Assembly: GCF_900100845.1 (NCBI RefSeq)
Contig: NZ_FNFP01000001.1
Coordinates: 434,001 to 498,000, forward strand
Direction of reading: 5' to 3'
Source: Natronincola ferrireducens
GTDB taxonomy: Bacteria; Bacillota; Clostridia; Peptostreptococcales; Natronincolaceae
DNA length: 64,000 nt
Under the pieces are notes generated by a model that was given only the letters and a program-made list of their open reading frames with translations, did no database searches and was not told the origin of the DNA. The position numbers and the translations under genes were made by a program. Positions within the stretch are counted from its first letter, which is position 1. The number at the start of each line of letters is the position of its first letter. This document shows positions 1 through 9,787 of the stretch, one piece after another.

Positions 1-1
1 T

Positions 2-1333
2 GATATAGACAATGAAGAAATCATCGCCAATACTAAGGCATTAACCACTGTGCAAAGCGACATTATGATTGGTTTTCAAAATGCCTATGGTTTGATGAAG
101 GAAAAGTGTAAGGGCCTTAATATTCAATTTAATGAAATGCTAGCATGCAGTAGTGCAGCTGGTGGGCTAAAAATGATAGCTATTGGCTTAGTTCCAGATC
201 TTACAGCTGAGGCAGCCAAAAGAGCAGCTTTAGGTGCAGGATCTAGGGTCCTTGAAGTATATAGCCATGAATTAACCCTAAGAGAAGTTAGGGATATTAT
301 TCAAAAAAAACCTGACATCATTCTACTAGCCGGTGGAACAGATGGTGGCAATAAGGATTGCATTATACACAATGCAAAGATGATAGCCATGAATATAAAA
401 GATGTACCGGTGGTGGTGGCAGGAAACAGTAAAGCCAATGATGACATTGAAGAAATATTTATGCAGCAGGGTATTGACTATGAAATTACAGACAACGTTA
501 TGCCTAAATTAAATCAATTAAATGTTGAACCTGCAAGAGAAGCCATCAGAGGCATTTTTATGAAAAAAATTGTAGAAGCAAAGGGTATGAAGAGTGCCGA
601 ATCCTTTATTAATGGTATTCTTATGCCGACACCAGCGGCGGTATTAAATGCAGCAAAAATATTAGCCAATGGAACAGACGAAGAGGAAGGTATAGGAGAC
701 CTAATCATTGTAGATATCGGAGGAGCTACAACAGACATTCACTCCATAGCTGAAGGAGAACCAACCCAACCGGGGGTTATGAAGACAGGTCTTGAGGAGC
801 CCTATGCAAAAAGAACTGTTGAAGGTGATTTAGGTATGCGAGTAAGCGCAGAGTCTCTTGGGCAAGCTATAGCTACAAGGAAAATCAAAAAATTTGCTCC
901 TAACTTATCCTATAATGTTAAGGAAAGATGCAGTTATCTTGCACAGCATGTTAATGAAATTCCCAAGACTTCTGAAGAAAAAGCTTTTGATGAGGCCATG
1001 AGTATGGCGGCGACAGAAGTAGCAATGGAGAGACATGTAGGGGTGCTAGAGGATGTATATACACCTATGGGGAAGGTTTATTCCCTAACTGGTAAGGACT
1101 TATCCAACACAGGATATGTAATAGGTACCGGTGGTGTACTGATTCACAGTGAAGATCCAGCTAAAATATTGAAGGCTGGATTATATAACGAAGATAATCC
1201 AAAATATCTAAAGCCTAAAAAACCACAATTGTTAGTGGATAAAGAATACATCCTTTCAGCAATGGGTTTAATGGCAGTGAAATACCCAAATCATGCAATT
1301 AGAATATTAAAAAAATACCTTATAAACGTATAG
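2..1333 (+). CDS. glmL: GlmL/MutL, glutamate mutase-associated ASKHA-fold ATPase (5' end outside window)
   Basis: MutL protein of the adenosylcobalamin-dependent glutamate mutase system. It is an actin/Hsp70-type (ASKHA) ATPase thought to reactivate or chaperone the mutase. The reading frame is open to the left edge, so the gene starts upstream and the first GTG at 50 is only an internal Val. About 443 residues are visible; the family is roughly 460, so perhaps 20 N-terminal residues, including the first phosphate loop, are missing. Visible ASKHA-type motifs are [20 protein letters not shown] (the second phosphate motif) and GTGGVL near the C-terminus. The next gene, glmE, begins 14 nt downstream and shares the operon. 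The small subunit gene glmS is expected just upstream, outside the window. The identification is firm from the motifs plus the glmE-mal context. Confidence 0.93.
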   Translation, partial: DIDNEEIIANTKALTTVQSDIMIGFQNAYGLMKEKCKGLNIQFNEMLACSSAAGGLKMIAIGLVPDLTAEAAKRAALGAGSRVLEVYSHELTLREVRDIIQKKPDIILLAGGTDGGNKDCIIHNAKMIAMNIKDVPVVVAGNSKANDDIEEIFMQQGIDYEITDNVMPKLNQLNVEPAREAIRGIFMKKIVEAKGMKSAESFINGILMPTPAAVLNAAKILANGTDEEEGIGDLIIVDIGGATTDIHSIAEGEPTQPGVMKTGLEEPYAKRTVEGDLGMRVSAESLGQAIATRKIKKFAPNLSYNVKERCSYLAQHVNEIPKTSEEKAFDEAMSMAATEVAMERHVGVLEDVYTPMGKVYSLTGKDLSNTGYVIGTGGVLIHSEDPAKILKAGLYNEDNPKYLKPKKPQLLVDKEYILSAMGLMAVKYPNHAIRILKKYLINV

Positions 1334-1347
1334 TGGGAGGAAAAATT

Positions 1348-2802
1348 ATGACACTTCAAAATAAAAGGTTAACAGAAGAAGAATTTTTAAAACAAAGACA
1401 GGAAATACTAACCCATTGGCCAACTGGTAAGGATGTAGATTTACAGGAAGCAGTGGATTATCTAAAAAAAGTTCCAGAACATAAAAACTTTGCAGCAAAG
1501 CTTAGAAAAGCAAGTGAAGAGGGAATCACATTGGCACAGCCTAGAGCAGGGGTTGCCTTAGTAGATGAGCATATTAAGCTTTTACAATATCTTCAAAATG
1601 AAGGTGGAGCAGATCTTTTACCAAACACAATTGACAGCTATACAAGACAAAATAGATATAATGAGTGTCAAGTAGGTATCGAAGAAAGTATCAAGGAAAA
1701 TCGTTCTATGTTAAATGGATTCCCTGTAGTAAACCACGGGGTAAAAAATTGTAGAAAAGTTCTTGAAGCAGTAGAACTTCCTCTACAGGCAAGACATGGT
1801 ACTCCAGATGCAAGATTGTTAACAGAAATCATCCATGCTGGAGGATGGACTTCTAATGAGGGTGGTGGAATCTCCTATAATATTCCTTATGCAAAAAGTG
1901 TTAGCTTAGAGAAAACTATCCTAGACTGGCAATACTGCGATAGACTTACAGGAATGTATGAAGAAATGGGCGTAGAAATTAATAGAGAGCCTTTTGGACC
2001 ATTAACAGGAACTCTTGTACCACCAAGTATGTCTAATGCAGTTGCAATTATTGAAGGTCTTTTAGCAGCAGAGCAGGGTGTAAAGAATCTTACATTAGGA
2101 TACGGACAATGTGGAAACCTAGTACAGGACGTAGCAGCTATTAGAACCCTTGTAGAGCAAGCATCAGAATACTTTAAAACCTATGGTTATGATATAGAGC
2201 TTACAACTGTATTCCATCAATGGATGGGTGGTTTCCCAGCCGATGAATCAAAGGCATTTGGTGTAATTTCATGGGGAGCAGCTACAGCAGCTTTAGCTGG
2301 TGCAACAAAGGTAATTGTTAAAACACCTCATGAGGCTATGGGTATTCCAACAATGGAGGCTAATGCTCAAGGTATAAAAGCAACAAAGCAAGTATTAAAC
2401 CTTCTAAAAGGACAAAGATTAACGATGTCAAAAGAGCTTCAAGCAGAAATGCAGTTAATCAAAGCTGAAACAAAATGTATTTTAGATAAAGTATTTGAAT
2501 TAGGAAAAGGCGATCTTGCAGTAGGTACTGTAAAGGCTTTTGAAACAGGGGTTATGGATATTCCTTTTGCACCAAGTAAGTACAATGCAGGAAAGATTCT
2601 TCCAGCTAGAGATAATAACGGAGCTGTTAGATACTTGGAGTTTGGCAACATTCCTATGTCAAAGGATATTAAGGATTTCAATAGACAACTATTAGAAGCA
2701 AGAGCAAAAACTGAAGGTAGAGATGTTAGCTTCCAAATGGTAGTTGATGATATCTATGCCGTAGGTAAAGGAACACTTGTAGGAAGACCTGAAAACAAAT
2801 AA
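1348..2802 (+). CDS. glmE: Glutamate mutase (methylaspartate mutase) epsilon subunit
   Basis: Large catalytic subunit of adenosylcobalamin-dependent glutamate mutase, which isomerises L-glutamate to (2S,3S)-3-methylaspartate with GlmS. The protein has 484 residues, matching the usual length of about 483. The ATG at 1348 is chosen over the GTG at 1333 because a GGGAGG site at 1335-1340 lies 7 nt upstream and the GTG overlaps the glmL stop. Family-typical segments seen are [23 protein letters not shown], the [16 protein letters not shown] stretch and [10 protein letters not shown]. It lies between glmL and mal, giving the first two committed enzymes of the methylaspartate pathway. Strong call. 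Confidence 0.96.
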   Translation: MTLQNKRLTEEEFLKQRQEILTHWPTGKDVDLQEAVDYLKKVPEHKNFAAKLRKASEEGITLAQPRAGVALVDEHIKLLQYLQNEGGADLLPNTIDSYTRQNRYNECQVGIEESIKENRSMLNGFPVVNHGVKNCRKVLEAVELPLQARHGTPDARLLTEIIHAGGWTSNEGGGISYNIPYAKSVSLEKTILDWQYCDRLTGMYEEMGVEINREPFGPLTGTLVPPSMSNAVAIIEGLLAAEQGVKNLTLGYGQCGNLVQDVAAIRTLVEQASEYFKTYGYDIELTTVFHQWMGGFPADESKAFGVISWGAATAALAGATKVIVKTPHEAMGIPTMEANAQGIKATKQVLNLLKGQRLTMSKELQAEMQLIKAETKCILDKVFELGKGDLAVGTVKAFETGVMDIPFAPSKYNAGKILPARDNNGAVRYLEFGNIPMSKDIKDFNRQLLEARAKTEGRDVSFQMVVDDIYAVGKGTLVGRPENK

Positions 2803-2828
2803 TTTTATAAACTTGGGGGAAAACTGAT

Positions 2829-4115
2829 ATGAAAATTGTAGACATTATATGTTCAGCAGGAAGAACTGGATTTTATTTTGACGATCAAAGAGCTATAAAG
2901 CAAGGAGCAGATCATGATGGTTTTACCTATGTAGGGGAGCCTGTGACTGAAGGCTTTACAAAGGTTCGTCAAGCGGGTGAATCAATTTCTGTTATGTTTG
3001 TTTTAGAGGACGGTCAGGTGGCTTATGGAGATTGTGCAGCTGTACAATATTCTGGTGCTGGTGGTAGAGACCCTTTATTCCTTGCCGATGATTTTATTCC
3101 AATTATTGAAAAACATATTGCCCCAAAGCTTATTGGGAGAGAAGTTACAGGTTTTAGACAATTAGCTGAAGAAGTTGACAATATGATGGTAGAAGGAAAA
3201 AGACTTCACACAGCTATACGATATGGTATAACTCAAGGAATTCTTGATGCAGCTTCTAAGGCAAAAAAGGTAACTATGGCAGAAGTAATCAAAGAAGAGT
3301 ACAATACAAACGTAGAATTTAAGAGAATCCCTATTTTCACTCAATCTGGTGATGATAGATACAATAATGTTGATAAAATGATTATCAAAGGGGCGGATGT
3401 TCTTCCCCACGCATTAATCAATCATGTTGATACAAAGCTAGGAAAAAACGGTGAAATTCTTAAGGAATATGTAACTTGGTTAAAAAATAGAATAGAAGCC
3501 CTTAGAGCTACAGAAGAGGAAGACTTTATTCTTCATATAGATGTTTATGGAACAATAGGTATTGCCTTTGATAATGATACTGAAAAAATGGCAAACTATC
3601 TTGGGGAACTTGAAGCGGCAGCAGCTCCATTTAAGCTTCGTATAGAGGGACCTATGGACGTTGAAAATAGAGATGGTCAAGTAAAAGCCCTAAAGGCTTT
3701 AAGAACAGCTCTTCGTGAAAAAGGAATTGGTGTTGAACTTGTTGCTGATGAATGGTGTAACACATGGGAAGATATCAAGTTATTCGTAGACGAAGGTGCT
3801 GCCGACATGATTCAAATCAAGACACCAGACCTTGGAGGAATCAACAATATTGTAGAATCCATCCTATATTGTAAAGACAATGGTGTAGGAGCCTATAGTG
3901 GTGGAACCTGTAATGAAACCGATAGATCAGCTCAGGTATGCACAAATATAGCTATCGCTTGTGGAGCAGATCAATGTCTTGCAAAGCCTGGAATGGGTGT
4001 TGATGAAGGGTTTATGATCGTAAATAACGAAATGAATAGAGTTCTTGCCCTTGCAAAAAGAAGAGAGAGCTTAATTTTAGAAGGGGAAGAACAGTTAAAT
4101 AGGAGTGCTGTATAA
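2829..4115 (+). CDS. mal: Methylaspartate ammonia-lyase
   Basis: Deaminates 3-methylaspartate to mesaconate plus ammonia in glutamate fermentation. It is an enolase-superfamily TIM barrel of 428 residues (the clostridial enzyme is about 413). Catalytic residues known for the family fall at the same numbers here: His194 in LPHALINH, Mg ligands Asp238 (HIDVYG), Glu273 (RIEGPMD) and Asp307 (VADEWCN), and the base Lys331 (QIKTPDLGG). The start ATG is preceded by GGGGGA. The stop overlaps the next ATG by one base (TAATG), indicating translational coupling with the hydratase alpha subunit that uses its product. The active enzyme is expected in the cytoplasm. Confidence 0.96.
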   Translation: MKIVDIICSAGRTGFYFDDQRAIKQGADHDGFTYVGEPVTEGFTKVRQAGESISVMFVLEDGQVAYGDCAAVQYSGAGGRDPLFLADDFIPIIEKHIAPKLIGREVTGFRQLAEEVDNMMVEGKRLHTAIRYGITQGILDAASKAKKVTMAEVIKEEYNTNVEFKRIPIFTQSGDDRYNNVDKMIIKGADVLPHALINHVDTKLGKNGEILKEYVTWLKNRIEALRATEEEDFILHIDVYGTIGIAFDNDTEKMANYLGELEAAAAPFKLRIEGPMDVENRDGQVKALKALRTALREKGIGVELVADEWCNTWEDIKLFVDEGAADMIQIKTPDLGGINNIVESILYCKDNGVGAYSGGTCNETDRSAQVCTNIAIACGADQCLAKPGMGVDEGFMIVNNEMNRVLALAKRRESLILEGEEQLNRSAV

Positions 4116-4957
4116 TGAGGGAAGTACATGTTTCTAAAATTACTGAAACCATAAAAAGACTTTGCATCGATACAAACTATTATCTTACCGACGATATAAG
4201 ACAAAGGTTTGAAGAAGCAAAGGCTGATGAAAAATTTCCTATTGCACAAAACATTTTAGATATTCTCATTGAAAATGCTGACATAGCTAAAAACGAACAA
4301 AGACCCATGTGTCAAGATACTGGTATGGCTATTGTATTTTTAGAAATTGGTCAAGAGGTTCATGTTGTAGGGGGCAGTCTAGAGGATGCCATCCATGAAG
4401 GGGTAAGACAAGGCTATGAAGAAGGGTATTTAAGGAAATCCGTGGTGAATGATCCCATTGAAAGGATCAACACAAAGGACAATACTCCTGCTATTATTTA
4501 TTATAATATGATTCCAGGAGATACCTTTAAAATCACCGTTGCTCCTAAGGGATTTGGTAGTGAAAACATGAGTCAGCTTAAAATGCTGAGACCTGCCGAT
4601 GGTGTTGAAGGGGTTAAGGATTTTGTTCTGAAGGTTGTAAAGGAGGCAGGGCCTAATCCCTGCCCTCCTATTGTTGTAGGTGTAGGTATTGGAGGCACCT
4701 TTGACAAAGCAGCTTTTTTAGCTAAAAAGGCTCTTTTAAGATCTACAAATGAAAGAAATGAAAAGCCTTTTTATGCTGAGTTAGAGAAGGATCTGTTGGA
4801 GGCAATCAATGACTTGGGTATTGGACCTCAGGGTTTTGGGGGTAGGACAACAGCCCTTGCAGTAAATATAGAAACCTATGGAACCCATATTGCAGGATTA
4901 CCTGTTGCGGTGAATATAAACTGCCATGCCACAAGACATGGGGAAGCCCATATATAG
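4115..4957 (+). CDS. Class I (4Fe-4S) hydratase alpha subunit; probable mesaconate hydratase rather than fumarase
   Basis: Alpha subunit of a two-subunit class I fumarase-type hydro-lyase (280 residues). The three cysteines expected to hold the 4Fe-4S cluster are visible: Cys66 in RPMCQDTG, Cys183 in NPCPPIVVG and Cys270 in NINCHATRH. Sequence alone would be annotated fumarate hydratase. Its position directly after mal, which makes mesaconate, and before a citrate/citramalate lyase set argues that it hydrates mesaconate to (S)-citramalate. This matches the known methylaspartate pathway of Clostridium tetanomorphum, where a class I-type mesaconase is known. The ATG overlaps the mal stop, and an AGGAG site sits at 4101-4105. 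The family is certain; the substrate is inferred. Confidence 0.9.
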   Translation: MREVHVSKITETIKRLCIDTNYYLTDDIRQRFEEAKADEKFPIAQNILDILIENADIAKNEQRPMCQDTGMAIVFLEIGQEVHVVGGSLEDAIHEGVRQGYEEGYLRKSVVNDPIERINTKDNTPAIIYYNMIPGDTFKITVAPKGFGSENMSQLKMLRPADGVEGVKDFVLKVVKEAGPNPCPPIVVGVGIGGTFDKAAFLAKKALLRSTNERNEKPFYAELEKDLLEAINDLGIGPQGFGGRTTALAVNIETYGTHIAGLPVAVNINCHATRHGEAHI

Positions 4958-4970
4958 GAGGTTTAGTAGG

Positions 4971-5528
4971 ATGAGTAAAAAAATAAGCATGCCTTTAACA
5001 GAGGAAAAGCTTAAGGACTTAAAGGCAGGAGACAGTGTATTGCTTACTGGAACCATCTATACCGCTAGGGATGCGGCCCATAAAAGACTAGTGGAGCTAA
5101 TAGGGGAAGGAAAAGACCTTCCCTTTGATATAGAAGATCAAGTAATTTATTATGTAGGACCTACTCCTGCCAAGGAGGGTCAGCCCATAGGTTCAGCTGG
5201 ACCTACAACCAGTTACAGAATGGACCCCTATACACCACAGCTTTTAGAAAAAGGGTTAAGGGGTATGATTGGCAAGGGAAAGCGAAGTGACGCTGTAGTA
5301 GAAGCCATGAAGAATTTTGGTGGTGTTTATTTTGCTGCTATTGGTGGTGCGGCTGCCCTGACAGCTAAATGTGTGAAGTCCTCTGAAATCGTTGCATATG
5401 AAGACCTAGGTGCTGAAGCTATTAGAAGACTTTATGTTGAAGAGCTTCCGTTGGTTGTAGTAATCGATAGTGAAGGCAACAACTATTACCAAATAGGACA
5501 GCAGCAATACTTAGAAACCCAAAGGTAG
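4971..5528 (+). CDS. Class I hydratase beta subunit; probable mesaconate hydratase small subunit
   Basis: Beta subunit (185 residues) matching the C-terminal swivel domain of class I fumarases. Typical motifs are LTGTIYTARDAAH, GPTPAKEGQP, GPTTSYRMDPY and GMIGKGKRS. The ATG at 4971 is chosen because AGGAGG lies at 4956-4961 and the in-frame ATG at 4926 lies inside the alpha gene without a site. Split alpha/beta subunits are typical of Clostridia and archaea. It follows the alpha gene by 13 nt and precedes citD by 9 nt, so it belongs to the same operon and should complete the mesaconase. Confidence 0.9.
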   Translation: MSKKISMPLTEEKLKDLKAGDSVLLTGTIYTARDAAHKRLVELIGEGKDLPFDIEDQVIYYVGPTPAKEGQPIGSAGPTTSYRMDPYTPQLLEKGLRGMIGKGKRSDAVVEAMKNFGGVYFAAIGGAAALTAKCVKSSEIVAYEDLGAEAIRRLYVEELPLVVVIDSEGNNYYQIGQQQYLETQR

Positions 5529-5537
5529 GTGTTAGGT

Positions 5538-5801
5538 ATGGATATAAGGACTCCTGCGAAGGCAGGAACGATGGAATCCAATGACATATATATCATGGTG
5601 CAATCCAATGCTGAAGGTGGTATCGTCATTGATCTCGAAAGCATTGTCATGAAACAGTTCGGCAAACAAATTGAACAGGTAATTTTGGAAACTTTACAAA
5701 ACATGGGGATTAAAGATATTCATGTTGTTGCTAAGGATAGAGGAGCTCTAGATTATACCATAAGAGCCAGAGTAGAAACCGCAGTAAAAAGGGCGATGTA
5801 A
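5538..5801 (+). CDS. citD: Citrate/citramalate lyase acyl carrier protein (gamma subunit)
   Basis: Acyl carrier protein of the lyase complex, 87 residues when read from ATG 5538. It carries the 2'-(5''-triphosphoribosyl)-3'-dephospho-CoA prosthetic group. The N-terminus aligns by eye with E. coli CitD, placing the modified serine at Ser14 in the GTMESND motif. The GTG at 5529 would add three residues and shift that serine, so ATG is preferred. In this operon the carrier more likely cycles acetyl and citramalyl groups than citryl groups, because mesaconase precedes it. Followed closely by citE and citF. Confidence 0.93.
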   Translation: MDIRTPAKAGTMESNDIYIMVQSNAEGGIVIDLESIVMKQFGKQIEQVILETLQNMGIKDIHVVAKDRGALDYTIRARVETAVKRAM

Positions 5802-5812
5802 GGGGTGATTTG

Positions 5813-6685
5813 ATGGAGAGACTTAGAAGAACCATGCTATTTATGCCAGGAAACAATCCTAGTATGCTGCAAAGTGCAGGGATTTTAGGGGCCGACAGTA
5901 TTATATTAGATCTTGAGGATGCAGTAAGTATTACGGAAAAGGATGCAGCGAGAATCCTAGTAAGAAATGCTATAAAAAATGTGGATTTCTATGATTCTGA
6001 AGTTGTTGTAAGAATCAATCCCCTTTCATCTGGATTTGGTTTAAAGGATGCTGAAGAAATAGGTCGAGTGAAGCCCGATGCCATCATGGTAACAAAAGCA
6101 ACAGAAGAGGATGTAGCCACAGTTTGTGAAATTCTGACAAAGGTTGAGAAGGAGGAAGGTTTTGAAGAAGGAAGCATAAAGCTTTTCCCTCTGATTGAAA
6201 CCGCCTACGGATTGGAAAATATCCATAGCATTATAAAATCCTCCCCAAGGGTAATAGGTATTCTTTTAGGAGCAGAGGATTTAACCGCTGATCTTGGTAT
6301 TAAAAGAACAAGGGAAGGGGAAGAAATCTTCTACGCCAGAAGCAAGGTTGCGGCTGCATGCAGAACCCATAAAGTAGATGCTATTGACACCCCCTTTGCC
6401 GATATGAATGATTGTCAAGGATTTGCAAAGGATATTAATAGGGCAAAATCCTTAGGTATGACAGGAAAGGCTGCCATTAATCCTAGACAGGTGGATACGA
6501 TTCATGAAATTTTTGCACCCTCTGAGGAGGAAATAAAGTATGCCCAAAGGGTGATCCATGCTATGGAGGAAGCCCAGGCAGAAGGCAAGGGTGTATTTTC
6601 CCTAGATGGGAAAATGGTGGATGCACCTATTATTGCACGGGCGGAAAATGTAGTAAAAAAAGCAAAGCTTGCAGGCTTGCTTTAA
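5813..6685 (+). CDS. citE: Citrate/citramalate lyase beta subunit (acyl-ACP lyase)
   Basis: HpcH/HpaI-superfamily TIM barrel of 290 residues that cleaves the acyl-ACP intermediate (citramalyl-ACP to acetyl-ACP plus pyruvate, or citryl-ACP to oxaloacetate). Typical motifs are RRTMLFMPGNN, LDLEDAV, VRINPL, PLIETAYGL, GAEDLTADLG and AINPRQVDTI. ATG 5813 is chosen over the adjoining TTG 5810. An AGGGGTGA site precedes it. It lies 11 nt after citD. Only mesaconase and glutamate-pathway genes surround it, so citramalate is the inferred substrate; citrate cannot be excluded. Confidence 0.94.
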   Translation: MERLRRTMLFMPGNNPSMLQSAGILGADSIILDLEDAVSITEKDAARILVRNAIKNVDFYDSEVVVRINPLSSGFGLKDAEEIGRVKPDAIMVTKATEEDVATVCEILTKVEKEEGFEEGSIKLFPLIETAYGLENIHSIIKSSPRVIGILLGAEDLTADLGIKRTREGEEIFYARSKVAAACRTHKVDAIDTPFADMNDCQGFAKDINRAKSLGMTGKAAINPRQVDTIHEIFAPSEEEIKYAQRVIHAMEEAQAEGKGVFSLDGKMVDAPIIARAENVVKKAKLAGLL

Positions 6686-6697
6686 GGAGGGATGGCT

Positions 6698-8239
6698 ATG
6701 AAAAATATACTTGGAAGAGAAATTCCTGAAACCATCCAAGGGTACGGAACCGTCAAGCCCTTTCAAGGTGCTTTTGCAAGCTTAGGAGAGGTAGAAAAGA
6801 AATCCGTTAAGCTAAAGAGTACAGGGCCAAAGGAAGAAAAGGTGTTGTCATCTATTCAAGAGGTATTGGAAAAATGTAGCTTGCAGGATGGTATGACGGT
6901 TTCCTTTCACCATCATTTAAGAAATGGTGATTATGTATTAAACATGGTTTTAGATGAAATTGCAAAAGCGGGGGTAAGGGACATCAAGGTTGCCGCCAGT
7001 TCCATATTTCCAATCCATGCTCCATTGGTTCAGCATATACAAAATGGTGTTGTGACAGGGATCTATGCAAATTATATGTCAGGACCTGTAGCAGAAGCCA
7101 TCTCAAGAGGAGAACTAAAAAATCCTGCTATTATGCATACCCATGGTGGTAGGGCACGGGCCATTGAATCCGGGGATTTATCTATTGATATAGCCTTCAT
7201 CGCTGCCCCTACCTGTGATACCTACGGTAATATCAATGGTGTGGAGGGAAAGGCTGCCTGCGGTACTTTAGGCTATGCTGTTCCAGATGCTGTTTATGCC
7301 ACTAAAACAGTAGCTATAACCGATAACCTTGTTCCATATCCAGCTTGTCCCATTGAAATTACTCAAGAGCATATAGATTATGTTGTGAAGGTAGACAGTA
7401 TTGGAGATCCAAAAGGAATTGTCTCAGGGACAACTCAAATTACAAAGGACCCTGTAGGACTGAAGATTGCAAAAATGACAGCTAAGGTCATAGAGGTATC
7501 AGGACTTTTAAAGGATGGATTTTCTTTTCAAACGGGGGCAGGAGGAACCTCTTTGGCGGTTGCTGCCTATGTAAAGGAATTGATGAAGAAGAACAATGTA
7601 AAGGGTAGCTTTGCAGCTGGGGGAATTACTGGATATATGGTGGAGATGTTTGAAGAAGGGTTATTTGAATCCCTCTTCGATGTACAATGCTTTGACCTAA
7701 AGGCAGTGGAGTCCTATAGAGACAACAAAAGACATCAAGTAATGTCAGCCTCCATGTATGGAAATCCCCATAATAAAGGTGCTGTTGTAAACAATTTAGA
7801 TGTTATGATTTTAGGTGCAACAGAAATAGATACAGCCTTCAATGCCAACGTTACAACTGGATCAAGTGGTATGATTATGGGGGGATCAGGTGGACATAGT
7901 GATACAGCTGCTGGTTCAAAGCTGGCAATTGTAGTAACCCAACTTGTAAAGGGTAGACTTCCTATCGTTGTAGATAGAGTTACTACTGTCACAACTCCTG
8001 GCGAAACCATTGATGTTCTCGTAACGGAAAGGGGTATAGCTGTTAATCCCCTAAGACAGGACTTGATAGAGAAATTAAAAACCACCAATCTGCCTATTAT
8101 GACCATTGAAGAGCTTAAGGCTATGGCAGAAGCTATGACGGGAATTCCAGAAAAAATTGAATTAGATGATGAAGTGGTGGCTGTAGTAGAATATCGTGAC
8201 GGAACTGTTATCGATGTTGTAAGAAAAATAAAGGATTGA
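6698..8239 (+). CDS. citF: Citrate/citramalate lyase alpha subunit (ACP transferase)
   Basis: Alpha subunit with acetyl-ACP:citrate (or citramalate) ACP transferase activity, a CoA-transferase-fold protein of 513 residues (E. coli CitF is 510). Features include SFHHHLRNGDYV, GGRARAIESGDL, FIAAPTCDTYGN, the GSGGHSDTAAGSK stretch and VTERGIAVNP. The ATG at 6698 is preferred to the ATG at 6692 because AAGGAGG ends at 6690, giving 7 rather than 1 nt spacing. It is followed 4 nt later by citC. Part of the mal-cit operon. Confidence 0.95.
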   Translation: MKNILGREIPETIQGYGTVKPFQGAFASLGEVEKKSVKLKSTGPKEEKVLSSIQEVLEKCSLQDGMTVSFHHHLRNGDYVLNMVLDEIAKAGVRDIKVAASSIFPIHAPLVQHIQNGVVTGIYANYMSGPVAEAISRGELKNPAIMHTHGGRARAIESGDLSIDIAFIAAPTCDTYGNINGVEGKAACGTLGYAVPDAVYATKTVAITDNLVPYPACPIEITQEHIDYVVKVDSIGDPKGIVSGTTQITKDPVGLKIAKMTAKVIEVSGLLKDGFSFQTGAGGTSLAVAAYVKELMKKNNVKGSFAAGGITGYMVEMFEEGLFESLFDVQCFDLKAVESYRDNKRHQVMSASMYGNPHNKGAVVNNLDVMILGATEIDTAFNANVTTGSSGMIMGGSGGHSDTAAGSKLAIVVTQLVKGRLPIVVDRVTTVTTPGETIDVLVTERGIAVNPLRQDLIEKLKTTNLPIMTIEELKAMAEAMTGIPEKIELDDEVVAVVEYRDGTVIDVVRKIKD

Positions 8240-8243
8240 TTTT

Positions 8244-9281
8244 ATGCATGATATTAGCATTGAAAAAATAGATTTGAATACTGATAAAAGGTTAGAAGTT
8301 GAAGATTTTCTTTCAACTTTTAACCTATTTTTTGATAAGGATATAGAATATACAGCTATAGCCAAGGCAGGGGATGAAATCCTCGGTACCTGCTCCTATA
8401 GTGGTAGGGTATTGAAATGCTTTGCAGTAAAGGAAGGACTGCAGGGGGAAGGTATTGCTTCCAAGCTGATTACCCATATGACAAATCAGCTTTTTGATAA
8501 GGGTATTTATGAATCCTTCATATTTACATGCCCTAAAAACCTTGCTATCTTTAAAGGGCTACAATACCAGGAAGTCCACACAGTAGATGAGGTTACTTTA
8601 CTGGAGGGGGGGATGGCCAACGTCAAAAGGTATGTAGAACATATGTTTAAGGACAGTGGTCTAGGCAGGGGGAAAAAGGCTGCCCTTGTCATGAATTGCA
8701 ATCCCTTCACCTTAGGCCATAGGTATCTGATAGAAACAGCAGCCAAAGAAAACGAAGAAGTGGTTATATTTATTGTAGAAGAAAATGCCTCTCTTTTTCC
8801 TTTTGAAGTTCGGCTTAATCTAGTGAAAAAGGGTACGGAGGATTTAAAAAACGTCCATGTTTTACCAGGGGGTAGCTATATCATTTCCTCCACCACCTTT
8901 CCCTCCTATTTCCTTAGAAGGGAAGATGAAAGATTAAAGGCCTATACTAAGCTAGATGCTGGAATATTTAGTCGCTACATTGCTACGGTTTTTAATATTA
9001 CAAAAAGATATGTAGGGACGGAGCCCTACTGCAGGGTGACAGAGCAATACAATGAAGCCTTAAGAAATGTCCTGCCAACGTATGGCATAGAACTAATAGA
9101 GATTGATAGATTGGACAGAGAAAATAAGGCGATTAGTGCTTCTAGGGTGAGGCAGATGATAAAGGCTGGAGATTGGCATGATTTAAAAAATCTAGTCCCT
9201 TCAACAACCTATGAATTTTTAAACTCTCCCGAGGCGGAGGTTATTGTAGAAATAATAAAAAGGAGTGACACTCCCCATTGA
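8244..9281 (+). CDS. citC: [Citrate (pro-3S)-lyase] ligase (acetylates the lyase ACP)
   Basis: Activates the lyase by ATP-dependent acetylation of the thiol of the CitD prosthetic group. The 345 residues show an N-terminal GNAT-like region (GEGIASKLITHM around residues 70-85) and a C-terminal nucleotidyltransferase-like domain with the HxGH-type motif in NPFTLGHRYLIE and the closing ISASRVRQM motif. The family length is about 350. The start ATG lies 4 nt after the citF stop with no strong site of its own, suggesting coupling. Its stop overlaps the start of citX by one base. Confident family call. Confidence 0.94.
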   Translation: MHDISIEKIDLNTDKRLEVEDFLSTFNLFFDKDIEYTAIAKAGDEILGTCSYSGRVLKCFAVKEGLQGEGIASKLITHMTNQLFDKGIYESFIFTCPKNLAIFKGLQYQEVHTVDEVTLLEGGMANVKRYVEHMFKDSGLGRGKKAALVMNCNPFTLGHRYLIETAAKENEEVVIFIVEENASLFPFEVRLNLVKKGTEDLKNVHVLPGGSYIISSTTFPSYFLRREDERLKAYTKLDAGIFSRYIATVFNITKRYVGTEPYCRVTEQYNEALRNVLPTYGIELIEIDRLDRENKAISASRVRQMIKAGDWHDLKNLVPSTTYEFLNSPEAEVIVEIIKRSDTPH

Positions 9282-9787
9282 TGAATGCTATTCTGCAGGA
9301 TAGAGAAAACAGATATAATGAGACCCTGTCTTTGATTAATAAATATCATCTTCCAGTAATCTGTGGTAAAATCAATTATCCTGGAAACAATAAAAATACC
9401 CTGGAAGTTGAGAAGTCCTTCAATGTTCTACAGGGGCTATTAATATCAACATTCAAGAAAAATACTATATACACAAAAGTCCTTTCGGGGGAGGATGGGG
9501 AGAGTATTTTAATGGTTGTTGATTTAAGCCCCTTGGAGGCTAAGAAAATAGGGGTAGCCTTAGAAATACAGCACCCCCTAGGAAGAATATTTGATATAGA
9601 TGTCTATGGTGAGGATGGCAGATCCATAGGTAGGGAAGCGATAGGAATGGAAGGCAGAAGATGTATCCTCTGTAATGGAGATGCTAGAATCTGTATGAGG
9701 GCAAAGGCCCACAGCCTACAGGAAGTACTGGATTGTATTCATAAAAAAATCCGCAAATATAATGATGGAGGAGAAAAATTTGTCTAA
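9281..9787 (+). CDS. citX: Apo-citrate lyase phosphoribosyl-dephospho-CoA transferase
   Basis: Transfers the phosphoribosyl-dephospho-CoA prosthetic group from its triphosphate precursor onto CitD. The 168 residues contain the family signatures LGRIFDIDVYG and the Cys-rich GRRCILCNGDARICMRAK region. The ATG at 9281 overlaps the citC stop (TGATG). The neighbouring TTG at 9278 would add one residue. Its 3' end overlaps the probable citG start by 8 nt. CitX and CitG are separate genes here, unlike the fused forms known in some Firmicutes. Confidence 0.92.
   Translation: MNAILQDRENRYNETLSLINKYHLPVICGKINYPGNNKNTLEVEKSFNVLQGLLISTFKKNTIYTKVLSGEDGESILMVVDLSPLEAKKIGVALEIQHPLGRIFDIDVYGEDGRSIGREAIGMEGRRCILCNGDARICMRAKAHSLQEVLDCIHKKIRKYNDGGEKFV

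Noticed and set aside
50-52. GTG as start of the first gene
   Set aside because: The frame is open to the window edge and the upstream codons fit the family, so this is an internal valine.
7735-8106. Long antisense ORF inside citF
   Set aside because: Shadow of the strongly conserved citF frame with no ribosome site.
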